Assembly: GCA_009693045.1 (NCBI GenBank)
Contig: SHXZ01000001.1
Span: forward strand, 1 to 64,000
DNA: 64,000 nt
DNA from: Dehalococcoidia bacterium
Lineage (GTDB): Bacteria; Chloroflexota; Dehalococcoidia; Lucifugimonadales; SHYT01
Reading direction: 5' to 3'
Every line of letters starts with the position of its first letter. Position 1 is the stretch's first letter. The position numbers and the translations under genes are program-made. The notes under the pieces are model-generated. The model made no database searches. It worked only from the letters and a program-made list of their open reading frames with translations, and was not told the DNA's origin. Shown one piece after another: positions 6,954 through 17,929 of the stretch.

Positions 6954-7625
6954 CTAAAGCGATGGCGCCTTAAAACGGTACCCCACGTTCCAGATGGTCT
7001 CGACGAACGAGTGCGTGAGGTCCTCTATTTTGCTCCGCAAGCGCCGCACGTGCACGTCAACCGTGCGGGTGCCCCCAAAGTAGTCGTAGCCCCATACCTT
7101 GGACAGTAGCTCCTCACGCGTGAACACCCGCCCGGGGTTGGAGACGAGCAACCGCAGCAGCTCGTACTCCTTGTACGTGAGCACCTTGATCACCCCGGCG
7201 ACCCGGACTTCGTACTTCTCGTGGTCAATGGACAGATCGCCCACCCTGACCACCTCGTGGCCCTCTTCGCCGTCGCCGGGCCGGAGCAAGCGCTGCACCC
7301 GGATCACGAACTCAAGCGGGCGCACCGGCTCCAGCGCAAAATCGCCCAGTTGGCCCAGCAGCCAGTGGTTGTCCAGGTTGTCCAGACCCACAAAGGCCAG
7401 CACGGGCGCCTGCCACTCTTTGGCCCGCGCCAGCGCCGACTCCACCACCGTGCCGCCCAGCGCCGTCACGTCCAGCGCTAACAGCTTTGGCGCAGCGTCG
7501 CCCGTCAGCTCCGCAAGCCGCGACGCGTCCGGCTGCGCGTCCGCCTGGATGCCAGCCTCGCGCAACCACCCCGTCACCAGCTCGCGTTTGCTTTCCGAAG
7601 GCGCCAGAAAAAGCACAATGGGCAT
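6954..7625 (-). CDS. GlnR-like winged-helix response regulator with atypical receiver
   Basis: A 223-residue OmpR/PhoB-type regulator. Residues 1-112 form a receiver-like domain. Asp52 is kept (LALDVTALGG), but the usual acidic pair after beta-1 is replaced by FLAPSES and there is no KP motif near residue 103, so phosphorylation is doubtful. Residues 125-220 are a clear winged-helix DNA-binding domain (LTYKEYELLRLL, RTVDVHVRRLRSKIE, TIWNVGYRF). This build, and its place directly above amtB and an 11-bp-spaced array, match GlnR, the nitrogen regulator of actinobacteria, whose receiver is also non-canonical. No histidine kinase is adjacent. Control of amtB, the mini-proteins and possibly the gln genes is inferred. 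Confidence 0.85.
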   Translation of the reverse strand: MPIVLFLAPSESKRELVTGWLREAGIQADAQPDASRLAELTGDAAPKLLALDVTALGGTVVESALARAKEWQAPVLAFVGLDNLDNHWLLGQLGDFALEPVRPLEFVIRVQRLLRPGDGEEGHEVVRVGDLSIDHEKYEVRVAGVIKVLTYKEYELLRLLVSNPGRVFTREELLSKVWGYDYFGGTRTVDVHVRRLRSKIEDLTHSFVETIWNVGYRFKAPSL

Positions 7626-7656
7626 GGAAACACCAGGGAGCAGTCAGATGCGGCCA

Positions 7657-7665
7657 AGTATAGCA
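7657..7665 (-). promoter_or_regulatory. Extended -10 promoter of the GlnR-like gene
   Basis: Minus strand TGC followed by TATACT (7662-7657) is an extended -10; no good -35 is seen 17-18 bp upstream. The start would be near 7650, 25 nt before the ATG at 7625. Confidence 0.45.
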
Positions 7666-7679
7666 GTAGAGCGCCGTCC

Positions 7680-7892
7680 GCTGCACTCCACGCCAAAAGT
7701 CAGCCGCCGGTTGAGTTGGAGCGACACCTCGCGTCATTGGCGGCGGCCGAAGCGGCGATCGAAAATGGGCCCGAACTGCTTGTCTTGCCGGGGCATGGCC
7801 CGCCGTTCCACACGCTCGCCAAACCCAGCGAGTTCCAGGGGACCGCGCGGATTCTCAAGGGGACACTCCGGAAAAAGCAGCGCAGAGCATAA
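7680..7892 (+). pseudogene. C-terminal remnant of a metallo-beta-lactamase-fold hydrolase
   Basis: One plus-strand frame ending at TAA 7890-7892 reads as the end of an MBL-fold protein: LERHLASLAAAEAAIEN, then ELLVLPGHGPPF with the conserved GHGP motif, then a basic tail RKKQRRA. No start codon or upstream catalytic HxHxDH region is present; the frame runs into the promoter of the GlnR-like gene. It looks like the stump of a gene whose 5' part was lost when this locus was assembled. The stop codon lies inside the left arm of the gyrB terminator hairpin. Confidence 0.5.
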
Positions 7893-7940
7893 CGAGGGAG
7901 GGTGGCCGTATGGCCACCCTCCCTCGTTATGCTCTGCGCT
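7872..7940 (-). terminator. Terminator of gyrB with a perfect 29-bp stem
   Basis: Bases 7879-7907 and 7912-7940 are exact reverse complements with a 4-base loop (GTAT on the plus strand). On the minus strand the hairpin is followed by CTGC and then five T (7876-7872), so it should end gyrB transcription. The stem is unusually long for an intrinsic terminator. Confidence 0.75.
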
Positions 7941-7981
7941 CACCACTTCGCAAGCAGTCGCGTTATCCTGGCACGCGCCAC

Positions 7982-10543
<2,562 letters not shown>

Positions 10544-10650
10544 TTAAGGACGCTTGGCTACCTAAGTGTCCGGCGTTCTCGCCGAAACGCCTCTTATGCT
10601 CGTCGCCATCCTGCGTCCCAGTCAGGGCGCAGAGCCTGCCCTGAGCCGTC

Positions 10651-10670
10651 AGCCCTGAGCACAGCGAATG
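10651..10670 (+). repeat. Dispersed AGCCCTGAGC-type motif
   Basis: AGCCCTGAGCACAGCGAATG belongs to a dispersed family with consensus AGCCCTGAGCGAAGCGAATG. Other copies are at 22742-22761 (minus), 33168-33186 (minus), 40104-40126 and 55141-55160. Related fragments (CAGAGCCTGCCCTGAGC) occur at 10630-10645 and 10750-10768. All lie between genes. Confidence 0.55.
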
Positions 10671-10711
10671 GTTTGCCGAAGGGTCCTCAGCGCGCCTTCC
10701 GCGCGTCCTAC

Positions 10712-11746
10712 CTACGAGCCACGCCTCTCCGCACTTCGAGGTGATTGGTACAGAGCCTGCCCTGAGCCTGCCGAAGAGGCGTGCCCTGCCCGGTCACCGT
10801 AGAAGACGAAGACCGCTGCGGTGAGCCCCGTGACGACGTACGCGTTGCCCAGCATCGCCGCCAGCGCGCCCGCCGTGGTGCTCGAAATCGCGAACCAGAC
10901 CAGCCGCAGGCCAACCCCAATCACGCCGATCAGCACCCACATCCCCAGCATCGCGCCGAAGCACCCGCGAACGATGCGCGCGCTCTCACGGACCGCGGCC
11001 CACGCCGTCGCGCCACCAAGGAAGATCGCCTCTTCCGCCACAAACAGAAAGATGACCAGGACAAACGCTGCCAACACCGCTAGCAGCGCGATGCTCGTCC
11101 CGACCACCGGCAGCGTCGCGAACGCACCGATTCCGAGGGCCGCAAGCGCCGCTAGGATCGCGCCCTGAATGGCCCGCAGGCCCGTCAGGCGCGCCACGTT
11201 TCGCGTCATCCTGCGCAAAGTGGTCGGCAAAGGACCCTCCGGCGGTGGTGTGGTCGCTTCGCCGCCAGGCTTCGCCGCGCCCGCGGACCCAGCGCGCACC
11301 GCGTCCGCCACTCGCCCAAGATACAGCCCCGCCAACAGCAAACTGCCGGAGGCGAGCAGCGCCAACAGCCCCAGCGTGGCCCCAAGGCTGCGCGCGGTCC
11401 GCACCGCCTGCGACTCGCGTAGGGTAATCACGGGACCGGACAACGTCGGCACCTGCCACGCCAGCACACCCAAGAGGTTCCAGTTGGCGACGCCGTCTCG
11501 CACCTCCCCAAGCTGCACGCCGGCGGCGAGAAGGGCGTCAGGACCGGAGGGAGAGATCGTGACCGCACGAGTGAAATAGGCGTAGGCCTGGCTTGAGAGG
11601 GCTTCGGAGCGCAACCCTGGCGTCATGAGGAGCACAACGTCCACGAGGACTGGGATGAGCGCCAAAATCGGTCTTCGGGTGATCACACCGAAGCCAGCAG
11701 CCAGGGAGTCAATCACGCCACGCGGCCCGCTGCTCCCTTCCGTCAC
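10712..11746 (-). CDS. Polytopic membrane protein of unknown function
   Basis: A 344-residue protein with about six hydrophobic segments: LALIPVLVDVVLLM, LGLLALLASGSLLLAGLYLG, a pair around IALLAVLAAFVLVIFLFVAEEAIF, MLGMWVLIGVIGVGLRLVWF and ALAAMLGNAYVVTGLTAAVFVFY. It resembles the loose family of membrane proteins whose first helix follows a RRPILALIPVLVD-type motif, but I cannot name a function. The last 20 or so residues (HASSAGSGQALYQSPRSAERR) are encoded by a dispersed repeat that runs into the gene end, so the original stop may have been displaced. It lies upstream of gyrB on the same strand, about 230 bp away. Confidence 0.75.
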   Translation of the reverse strand: MTEGSSGPRGVIDSLAAGFGVITRRPILALIPVLVDVVLLMTPGLRSEALSSQAYAYFTRAVTISPSGPDALLAAGVQLGEVRDGVANWNLLGVLAWQVPTLSGPVITLRESQAVRTARSLGATLGLLALLASGSLLLAGLYLGRVADAVRAGSAGAAKPGGEATTPPPEGPLPTTLRRMTRNVARLTGLRAIQGAILAALAALGIGAFATLPVVGTSIALLAVLAAFVLVIFLFVAEEAIFLGGATAWAAVRESARIVRGCFGAMLGMWVLIGVIGVGLRLVWFAISSTTAGALAAMLGNAYVVTGLTAAVFVFYGDRAGHASSAGSGQALYQSPRSAERRGS

Positions 11747-11753
11747 AGGAATT

Positions 11754-11762
11754 ATTGTAGCA
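11754..11762 (-). promoter_or_regulatory. Extended -10 promoter giving a near-leaderless transcript
   Basis: Minus strand TGCTACAAT (11762-11754), with TTCTCA 17 bp upstream as a weak -35. The expected start falls at about 11747, one base before the ATG at 11746, so the message would be leaderless. The same TGTGCTACAAT string occurs before metG (30171-30161). Confidence 0.45.
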
Positions 11763-12202
11763 CAAAACGCCCGTTCTGAGAAGGCAGCGCTCGGCGATGG
11801 GACGCGGTACAGTAGGCATCGACTGCGCCGCCGGGGCTGTTCTCAAGAGCATCCGTTCGTCAGATTTAAATCTACCGGATTGGTCTCAATGTACCGACTA
11901 ATTTTGCCATAACGAAGTGTTATACCAACTCTGGGAAAGGGTGGCGCAGATTCGGTATGGATTGCCTGTGGCGCCTCGCCCAGGCAGGGGCGGCGCGATG
12001 TAGCTGACCGCACCCACACGTCAGCAGCGCAGTCGCCGCGCCCTTCGGCGCGCAGACCTGAATGCGCGACGTGAACAGAGAGAACGATCGCTGCCTGCCT
12101 CGTTCACCTCGTTCAGGGCAAGCTCTGCGCGAAGCCGAAGGATCCTGTTCGCCCAATCCTTGAAATCGTCCCTCCCTCTGGGAGAGGGCAGAGGTGAGGG
12201 TC
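11763..12202. other. Intergenic region downstream of fabF
   Basis: No supported gene. Near 12106-12125 is a degenerate copy of the dispersed CCTGAACGA/GAAGCCGAAGG motif, and 12170-12190 has an imperfect CCCTCTGGGAGAGGG hairpin just past the fabF stop. The A+T-rich part around 11860-11930 shows no coding signal. Confidence 0.4.
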
Positions 12203-13450
12203 CTACCCCTCCCACCGCCTGAGCACCAGGCACGCGTTCTGCCCGCCGAAGCCGAAGCTGTTGGACAGCACCACCCGCACGTCCTTCTTCCGCGCCATGT
12301 TCGGCACATAGTCCAGGTCGCACTCCGGGTCGGGCGTCTCGTAGTTGATCGTGGGGTGCATCGTCCCGTCGCGGATGGTCATCACGCACGCAACGGCCTC
12401 CAGCGCGCCCGACGCCCCCAGCGTGTGTCCGATCATGGACTTCGTGGAGCTGATCGGCACCTTGTGCGCGTAGTCGCCGAAGAGCCGCTTGATCGCCTTG
12501 GTCTCCGCGGCGTCGTTCAGCGGCGTGGACGTGCCGTGCGCGTTGATGTAGTCCACGTCCTCCGGACGCACGCCCGCCTTCTGCAGCGCCCACTTCATCG
12601 CGCGCAGCGCGCCGTCGCCGGTCTCGTCCGGCGCCACGGGGTGTCGCGCGTCCGACGAGACGCCCCAGCCGATGACCTCCGCCAGCAGCCGCGCGCCGCG
12701 CCGCTCCGCGTGCTCCAGCGACTCCACGACCAGACACGCCGCGCCCTCGGCGGGCACGAAGCCGTCGCGGTTCTTGTCAAAGGGGCGGCTCGCCTTCTGC
12801 GGCTCCTCGTTCCGTGTGCTCAGCGCCCGCATCACGCAGAAGGCCGCAATGCCCAGCTGGCACAGGTTCGCCTCGGCGCCGCCGGTGACCAGCACGTCCG
12901 CGTCGCCGCGCCGGATCACCTCCGCCGCTTCCCCGATGGCCTGCGTGCCCGCCGCGCACGCCGTAACGGCCGTCGCCGTGTAGCCCTTGAGGCCCAGCAG
13001 GCGGCTCACGTTGGCCGCGGCCATGTTGGGCAGCATCATCGGAATCAGGAACGGCGACACGCGGTTCATGCCCTTCGTCATCTGCACCTTCGACTGCTCC
13101 GCGATCACGTCAAAGCCGCCGTTGCCGTTGCCGAGGATCACGCCCATGCGTTCCCCGTCCTCACGCGCCATGTCCAGCTTGGCGTCCTGCACGGCTGCCG
13201 TGGCCGCCGCCACCGCCATCTGGCTGAAGCGCGCCATGCGCCGCGCTTCCTTGGAGTCCAGGTACGTATCCGGGTTGAATCCCTTCACCTCGCCGGTAAT
13301 GCGCGTGGGCAACTCAGAGGCGTCGTAGAGCGTCGTCGGGCCGACGCCGGACGTGCCGCTCACGAGGCCGCTCCAGAACGCCTCTACCGTCTCGCCCAGG
13401 GGGCTGATCACGCCCATGCCGGTGATGACAACGCGGCGGCGATCGTCCAT
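12203..13450 (-). CDS. fabF: 3-oxoacyl-[acyl-carrier-protein] synthase II
   Basis: Condensing enzyme of type II fatty acid synthesis, adding malonyl-ACP to acyl-ACP. The 415-residue length is typical for FabF. The catalytic triad is visible: Cys165 in VTACAAGTQ, His305 in INAHGTSTP and His342 in SMIGHTLGASGAL. The N-terminal RVVITGMGVISPLG is the family signature. It lies 3 bp below folC on the same strand, so the two are probably translated from one message. No fabD, fabG or acpP is nearby. Confidence 0.96.
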   Translation of the reverse strand: MDDRRRVVITGMGVISPLGETVEAFWSGLVSGTSGVGPTTLYDASELPTRITGEVKGFNPDTYLDSKEARRMARFSQMAVAAATAAVQDAKLDMAREDGERMGVILGNGNGGFDVIAEQSKVQMTKGMNRVSPFLIPMMLPNMAAANVSRLLGLKGYTATAVTACAAGTQAIGEAAEVIRRGDADVLVTGGAEANLCQLGIAAFCVMRALSTRNEEPQKASRPFDKNRDGFVPAEGAACLVVESLEHAERRGARLLAEVIGWGVSSDARHPVAPDETGDGALRAMKWALQKAGVRPEDVDYINAHGTSTPLNDAAETKAIKRLFGDYAHKVPISSTKSMIGHTLGASGALEAVACVMTIRDGTMHPTINYETPDPECDLDYVPNMARKKDVRVVLSNSFGFGGQNACLVLRRWEG

Positions 13451-13453
13451 TGC

Positions 13454-14836
13454 TTATACCTTCCTTGTCGCGGGCTGGCTCGTGTCCAAGTCGGGGTACA
13501 GCTCCGGTGGGATGCCCTTCACAGTCTCGCGCAGCTCCGCCGCCACGAAGAGCGAGCCGGTGCCGAGCACCAGGTCGGCCTTCGTCGCCAGCAAGCGCGC
13601 CTTCGCCAGCGCCTCCGCCACCGTGGGCGCAGTCTCCACCTGGGGCACGCGGCCCCGCACCAGCGACGCCACCTGGTCCACGGGCAGCGAACGCGGATGC
13701 CGCGACCGCGTGGCGACCACAATCGCCGGCTCCAGCCTGACGACCTCCGCCGCAATGCCCTCGGCGTCGTGGCCCGAGGTCATCCCCAGGATCATTATGC
13801 GGCGGTGATGCGGCAGGTACGTGTCAAGCGACTCGCCCACCGTTTTCATAGCGTACGGGTTGTGCGCGCCGTCGGCCACCACCAGCGGCGAGCGCTGCAG
13901 CACTTCCAGGCGCCCGGGCCAGTCGGTGCGCGTAAGGCCGTCCTGCAGCTTGTCCCAGGGAAACGCGAAACCGCGCTCCTGCAGCTCCTCCGCGGCGGCA
14001 ATGGCGCATGCCGCGTTCACCAGCTGGTGCTTGCCCAACAGCGGCAAGCGGACGCGGTACTCGTGGTCAGGGCTGGTGAAGAGCGCCACCTGTCCCGAGA
14101 GGTCGTTGTCCACCAGCGTCCACTGGTACTTCACGTCCACGCGGACGAGCCTGGCCTTTTGCCTACGGCACGCCGCCTGGATCACCGCCAGCGCCTCCGG
14201 CGCCTGCGGCGCGCAGACCACCGCCGCGCCCGGCTTGATGATGCCCGCCTTGTCCCGCGCGATGGCCTCTACCGTGTCTCCCAGCACCTGCGTGTGGTCC
14301 AGGCTGATCGGCGTAATGACGCACACCATGGGCGCCTGGATGACGTTCGTGGCGTCCAATGTCCCGCCCAGGCCGACCTCCAGCACCTGCAGGCGGCACT
14401 GCGAGTCCCTGAAGTGCTCAAACGCCATCGCCGTCAACAGCTCAAACGTGGTGACTTCCCCGACGTTGTCCTCGCGCGCCACCGCTTCCAGCGTCGGCCA
14501 CAACCGCTCCACCAGGCCCGCGAACGTGGCCTCGCTGACCGGCTTGTCGTTCAAGCGGATGCGCTCGCGGAACCAGTGCAGGTGCGGCGACGAGTAGAAA
14601 CCTGTGGCGTAGCCCGCGTACGCGCCGACCGCGCTCAGCATGGCCGCCACGCTGCCCTTGCCCTTGGTGCCCGTGATGTGCACCGCGGGCACTTTGAGGT
14701 GCGGGTTGCCGAGCCGCTCCAGGAAGGGGCGCATCCGCGACAGGTCGTAGCGCCGCCGCGAGGGCGCTCCCGGCGCCCGCTCAAAGTCCGCAAGGCTGAG
14801 CACGCGCTGAATGGCGTCGCTATACGAGATGGTCAT
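13454..14836 (-). CDS. folC: Folylpolyglutamate synthase / dihydrofolate synthase
   Basis: Mur-ligase-family enzyme that adds glutamate to folates, and in many bacteria also makes dihydrofolate. The 460-residue product has the ATP-binding loop HITGTKGKGSVAAML (about 54-68), the FolC segment TGFYSSPHLHWFRERI, LEVGLGGTLDATN, and the C-terminal ligase part with VVADGAHNPYAM. It precedes fabF with a 3-bp gap. The ATG at 14836 gives a normal FolC N-terminus. Whether it is mono- or bifunctional cannot be told from sequence alone. Confidence 0.95.
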   Translation of the reverse strand: MTISYSDAIQRVLSLADFERAPGAPSRRRYDLSRMRPFLERLGNPHLKVPAVHITGTKGKGSVAAMLSAVGAYAGYATGFYSSPHLHWFRERIRLNDKPVSEATFAGLVERLWPTLEAVAREDNVGEVTTFELLTAMAFEHFRDSQCRLQVLEVGLGGTLDATNVIQAPMVCVITPISLDHTQVLGDTVEAIARDKAGIIKPGAAVVCAPQAPEALAVIQAACRRQKARLVRVDVKYQWTLVDNDLSGQVALFTSPDHEYRVRLPLLGKHQLVNAACAIAAAEELQERGFAFPWDKLQDGLTRTDWPGRLEVLQRSPLVVADGAHNPYAMKTVGESLDTYLPHHRRIMILGMTSGHDAEGIAAEVVRLEPAIVVATRSRHPRSLPVDQVASLVRGRVPQVETAPTVAEALAKARLLATKADLVLGTGSLFVAAELRETVKGIPPELYPDLDTSQPATRKV

Positions 14837-15003
14837 CGGTCTGTGAGCCTCGGCAGATGTTTCGCGGGTTCCCGCGGCTTGTCCAAGTCCTCAAGTATCC
14901 GCTTCTCACACCAATTGTCTCACAAAGCGCCCCATATTCGTCTTGGCGCTCCCTCAGAACGACAGCGTGGCGCGGCGTTCGGGCGAGTGGCGCGAATGCG
15001 CGG

Positions 15004-16191
15004 TCACCCCAGGCCGTGCTTCTTTGCCACCTTGGCAAAACCATCCAACGCTCCGTCAAGCACCCGCTCCTCCACCGAATAAGAAATGCGGAAGTAGCCG
15101 GGCGCGCCGAAACCAACGCCCGGCGTCACGATGACCCGCTCCTCCAGCAGCTCCTTGACGAAGCCGACGTCGTCGGGGACGGGGGAGCGGGGAAAGGCGT
15201 AGAAGGCGCCCTGCGGCTTGTGGAGGCTGTAGCCCATGCCGCGCAGCCCGTTGTACAGCTTGTCGCGCTGGCGCTGGTACCAGGCCACGTCCACCCGCGC
15301 ATCCTGCAGGGCGCGCACGACCCGCTGCATAAGCGCCGGGGCATTGACGAAGCCCAGCACGCGGTTGGCCCAGATGCAGGCGTTCACCAGTTCCTGGGCA
15401 TCGGGGCAGTCCGGGCGGACCGCCAGGTACCCGATACGCTCACCGGCCAGTGAGAGGTCCTTGGAGTAGGACGTGACGATGATGCTCGCGGAGTGGCACA
15501 GGAGCGGCCTGGGCAGGCGGAGACCGTCGTACACCAGGCCCGCGTACGGCTCGTCGCTCACCAGGTAGACCGGATGGCCGAGGCGCTTCTCCGCGTTTGC
15601 GAGCATGCGCGCGACGCCGCGCAGGGCATCGTCTGAATAGACGGCGCCGGAAGGGTTGTTCGGCGAGTTCAGGATGAGCGCCTTGGTCCTCGGCGTGACG
15701 GCGCGCTCCAGCGCCTCAACGTCGGGCTGGAACGCCTCGCCACTTGGCACAATGCGGGCCACCCCGCCGTGGTTGTCCGCGTAGCCCACGTACTCCGGGA
15801 AATACGGAGCGAGCGCGAGCACCTCGTCGCCCGGGTCCAGCAGCGCCTTGAGTACCACGTTCAGCGCGCCGCCCGCGCCCACGGTCATCACCACGTGCTC
15901 GCCGGTGAAGGGCAGGGCAAGGTCGCGCTTGAGCCGGTCAGCGACGGCCTGACGCGTTTCCATGTACCCGGCGTTGGGCATGTACCGGTGCGTCCCCAGC
16001 GACGGGTCGTCGGCGAGGCGGCGGAGCTCGCGGCGGAACGCCTCCGGCGGCTCCAGTACCGGGTTGCCCAGCGAGAGGTCAAAAACATTTTCAGCTCCGT
16101 ACTGCGCGCGGAGCTGAAGGCCCAGCTCAAACATCTGGCGGATCCAGGACTGCGACTGCATCGCCTGGCGCGCCTTGGCCGCGATTGGCAT
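15004..16191 (-). CDS. Class I/II PLP-dependent aminotransferase
   Basis: A 395-residue fold-type I aminotransferase, probably acting on aspartate or a related amino acid. Motifs include SLGNPVLEPP at the N-terminus, NSPNNPSGAVYS, SDEPYAGLVYDG (the Asp/Tyr that hold pyridoxal phosphate) and the Schiff-base lysine in SYSKDLSLAGERIGY; FRISYS near the end supplies the carboxylate-binding arginine. Substrate range cannot be read from these motifs. A palindromic repeat lies between its start and the divergent CoA-transferase genes. Confidence 0.92.
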   Translation of the reverse strand: MPIAAKARQAMQSQSWIRQMFELGLQLRAQYGAENVFDLSLGNPVLEPPEAFRRELRRLADDPSLGTHRYMPNAGYMETRQAVADRLKRDLALPFTGEHVVMTVGAGGALNVVLKALLDPGDEVLALAPYFPEYVGYADNHGGVARIVPSGEAFQPDVEALERAVTPRTKALILNSPNNPSGAVYSDDALRGVARMLANAEKRLGHPVYLVSDEPYAGLVYDGLRLPRPLLCHSASIIVTSYSKDLSLAGERIGYLAVRPDCPDAQELVNACIWANRVLGFVNAPALMQRVVRALQDARVDVAWYQRQRDKLYNGLRGMGYSLHKPQGAFYAFPRSPVPDDVGFVKELLEERVIVTPGVGFGAPGYFRISYSVEERVLDGALDGFAKVAKKHGLG

Positions 16192-16209
16192 TGGTCGCTC
16201 CCGAGAAAA

Positions 16210-16281
16210 ATTCTTGAGGAAAGGGCGCGGGGAAACCCCTTCTTACAAGAAGGGGTTTCCCCGAACCCCATCCCGAAGAAT
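16210..16281. repeat. Palindromic repeat family P1, copy A
   Basis: A core of two exact 16-bp arms (16229-16244 and 16247-16262, GGGGAAACCCCTTCTT and its complement) sits inside shorter outer arms ATTCTTG...GAAGAAT, about 72 bp overall. Related copies are at 23915-23986 and 47330-47400. This copy lies in the divergent gap between the aminotransferase and the CoA-transferase. Confidence 0.75.
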
Positions 16282-16339
16282 CTTAGCACTTTAGTGCCCT
16301 CTCTACGGAGTGGTGGTATCATGCCGCCAGGAGACAACG

Positions 16340-17107
16340 ATGCCACGCAGCAAGCTCTTCTCCAGCGCCAGCGACGCCGTCGCCGACGTGCCGAATGGCG
16401 CCAGCATCGCCGTGAGCAGCTTCGCCGGGCCGGGCGGGATGCCGCACTTCCTCCTCCTTGCGCTATGGGAGCAGGGCGCCAGAGACCTCACCCTCATCGC
16501 CAACACGGGCGGCCTCACCATGGTCTCCGGCCTCGGCTCACCCGGCGGCAAAAAACTCATTGACCAGTCCATTCTCGTTGAGAGCGGCCGCGTGAAGAAG
16601 GCGATTGCCTGCTATCCGGTCTATCCGCGTCCGTCCATCGTGACGCCGCTGGAGCAGGCAGTGCGCGATGGTTCCGTGGAGATGGAGCTGGTGCCCATGG
16701 GGACGCTGGTGGAGCGGATGCGGGCCGCGGGCGCGGGCATCCCCGCTTTCTTCACGCCGACCGGCGTGGGGACGGAGGTTGAGCGCGGCAAGGAGAAGCG
16801 CGTCTTTGATGGCCGGGAGCACCTGATGGAGCGCGCTCTGCACGCCGACTACGCCTTCGTCCGCGCATGGAAGGCCGATACGATGGGCAACGTGGTGTAC
16901 CGACAGTCCTCCCGCGCCTTCGGCCCCGTCATGCTCGCGTGCGCCCGTGTGGCGATCGTGGAGGTGGACGATGTGGTGGAGCCCGGCGACCTTGCGCCGG
17001 ACATGATCGTCACGCCCGCGCTATACGTGGACCGGATCGTGGTGCGCCCGAAGGACGGGGCGCTCATCACAGCCGAGGGGTTCCGCCAACGGGCTCCGCG
17101 AATGTAG
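16340..17107 (+). CDS. CoA-transferase alpha subunit (3-oxoacid type)
   Basis: The ATG at 16340 has AGGAG 7 bases upstream, better than the earlier frame start at 16310. The 255-residue product has the class I CoA-transferase alpha-subunit pattern: an N-terminal VPNGASIAVSSFAGPGGMPHFL with the glycine-rich CoA-binding stretch, then a middle ERGKEKRVFDGREHLMERALHADYAFVRAWKAD region (in short blocks: FDGREHLMERAL, DYAFVRAWKAD, GNVVYRQ). It should pair with the beta subunit encoded 11 bp downstream and move CoA between an acyl-CoA and a free acid such as acetoacetate. The actual substrates are unknown. Confidence 0.9.
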   Translation: MPRSKLFSSASDAVADVPNGASIAVSSFAGPGGMPHFLLLALWEQGARDLTLIANTGGLTMVSGLGSPGGKKLIDQSILVESGRVKKAIACYPVYPRPSIVTPLEQAVRDGSVEMELVPMGTLVERMRAAGAGIPAFFTPTGVGTEVERGKEKRVFDGREHLMERALHADYAFVRAWKADTMGNVVYRQSSRAFGPVMLACARVAIVEVDDVVEPGDLAPDMIVTPALYVDRIVVRPKDGALITAEGFRQRAPRM

Positions 17108-17118
17108 GAGGTCACCTG

Positions 17119-17817
17119 ATGACCACCGGCAAACCGCGCCTTGACCGCGAGGCCGTCGCCGCCCGCGCCGCGCGAGAGCTGCCGGACGGCGCCGTGGTCA
17201 ACCTGGGCATCGGCATTCCCACCCTCGCGTCGCAGTTCGTGCCCGCCGAGAAGCAGGTGCTCTTCCACTCGGAGAACGGCGTGCTTAGGTTCGGCCCGCT
17301 TGCGGGGCCGGGAGAGCAGGACGAAGACCTCATCAACGCCAGCCTCCAATTCCTCGTTCCGGTGCCTGGCATGTCGTTCTTTGACTCCGTCGCGGCGTTT
17401 GAGATGATTCGCGGCGGACACGTGGACATCGCCATTCTGGGCGCCCTGCAAGTCTCGGAAAGGGGTGACCTCGCCAACTGGCGCCTGCCGACCCGCGCCG
17501 TCGGGAACATCGGCGGCGCAATGGACCTGGTCGCCGGCGCCAAACGCATCGTCGTGGCGATGGAGCACACGGACAACGACGACCACCCCAAGGTGCTCTC
17601 GGACTGCACCTACCCCGTCACGGGGCGCCAGTGCGTCAGCCTGATCATCACCGACATCGCCGTGATTGAGGTCATGGACGGCGGCACACGCGGACGCCTA
17701 CAGCCCAAAGGCCTGCTGCTGCGCGAAGTCGCCCCAGGCTGGACGGTGGAGGAGATCCAGGCGCTGACGGGCGCCCGCTTGCACGTTGCGTCTGACCTCA
17801 GGGAGATTCAGCTCTAA
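17119..17817 (+). CDS. CoA-transferase beta subunit (3-oxoacid type)
   Basis: The ATG at 17119 is preceded by GGAGG, which overlaps the alpha-subunit stop, a typical translationally coupled arrangement. The product has 232 residues. VVNLGIGIPTLASQF near residue 25 and HSENGVLRFGP near residue 53 are family signatures, with the glutamate of SENG being the residue that carries CoA as a thioester in characterised enzymes. AVGNIGGAMDLVAGAKRI is also conserved. It works with the alpha subunit encoded upstream. The pair stands alone, without a thiolase or hydroxybutyrate dehydrogenase gene nearby. Confidence 0.92.
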   Translation: MTTGKPRLDREAVAARAARELPDGAVVNLGIGIPTLASQFVPAEKQVLFHSENGVLRFGPLAGPGEQDEDLINASLQFLVPVPGMSFFDSVAAFEMIRGGHVDIAILGALQVSERGDLANWRLPTRAVGNIGGAMDLVAGAKRIVVAMEHTDNDDHPKVLSDCTYPVTGRQCVSLIITDIAVIEVMDGGTRGRLQPKGLLLREVAPGWTVEEIQALTGARLHVASDLREIQL

Positions 17818-17929
17818 TGCCAGTCAGGAGGTCGATGTCCTCTCCCAAGACATAGGGGCCATGAAGGAGTAACTTACATCTTTCGCCCAGCGGAATATCC
17901 AAGGCTTCACTCCCTTACTGTAGCTTGCG

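Noticed and set aside
12194-15082. A 962-codon open frame on the plus strand
   Set aside because: It runs antisense to fabF and folC, is rich in Arg and His as expected from the complement of GC-rich codons, and has no domain.
16310-16339. Upstream start of the CoA-transferase alpha subunit
   Set aside because: The extra ten residues are unconserved and lack a ribosome site, while ATG 16340 has AGGAG at the right distance.
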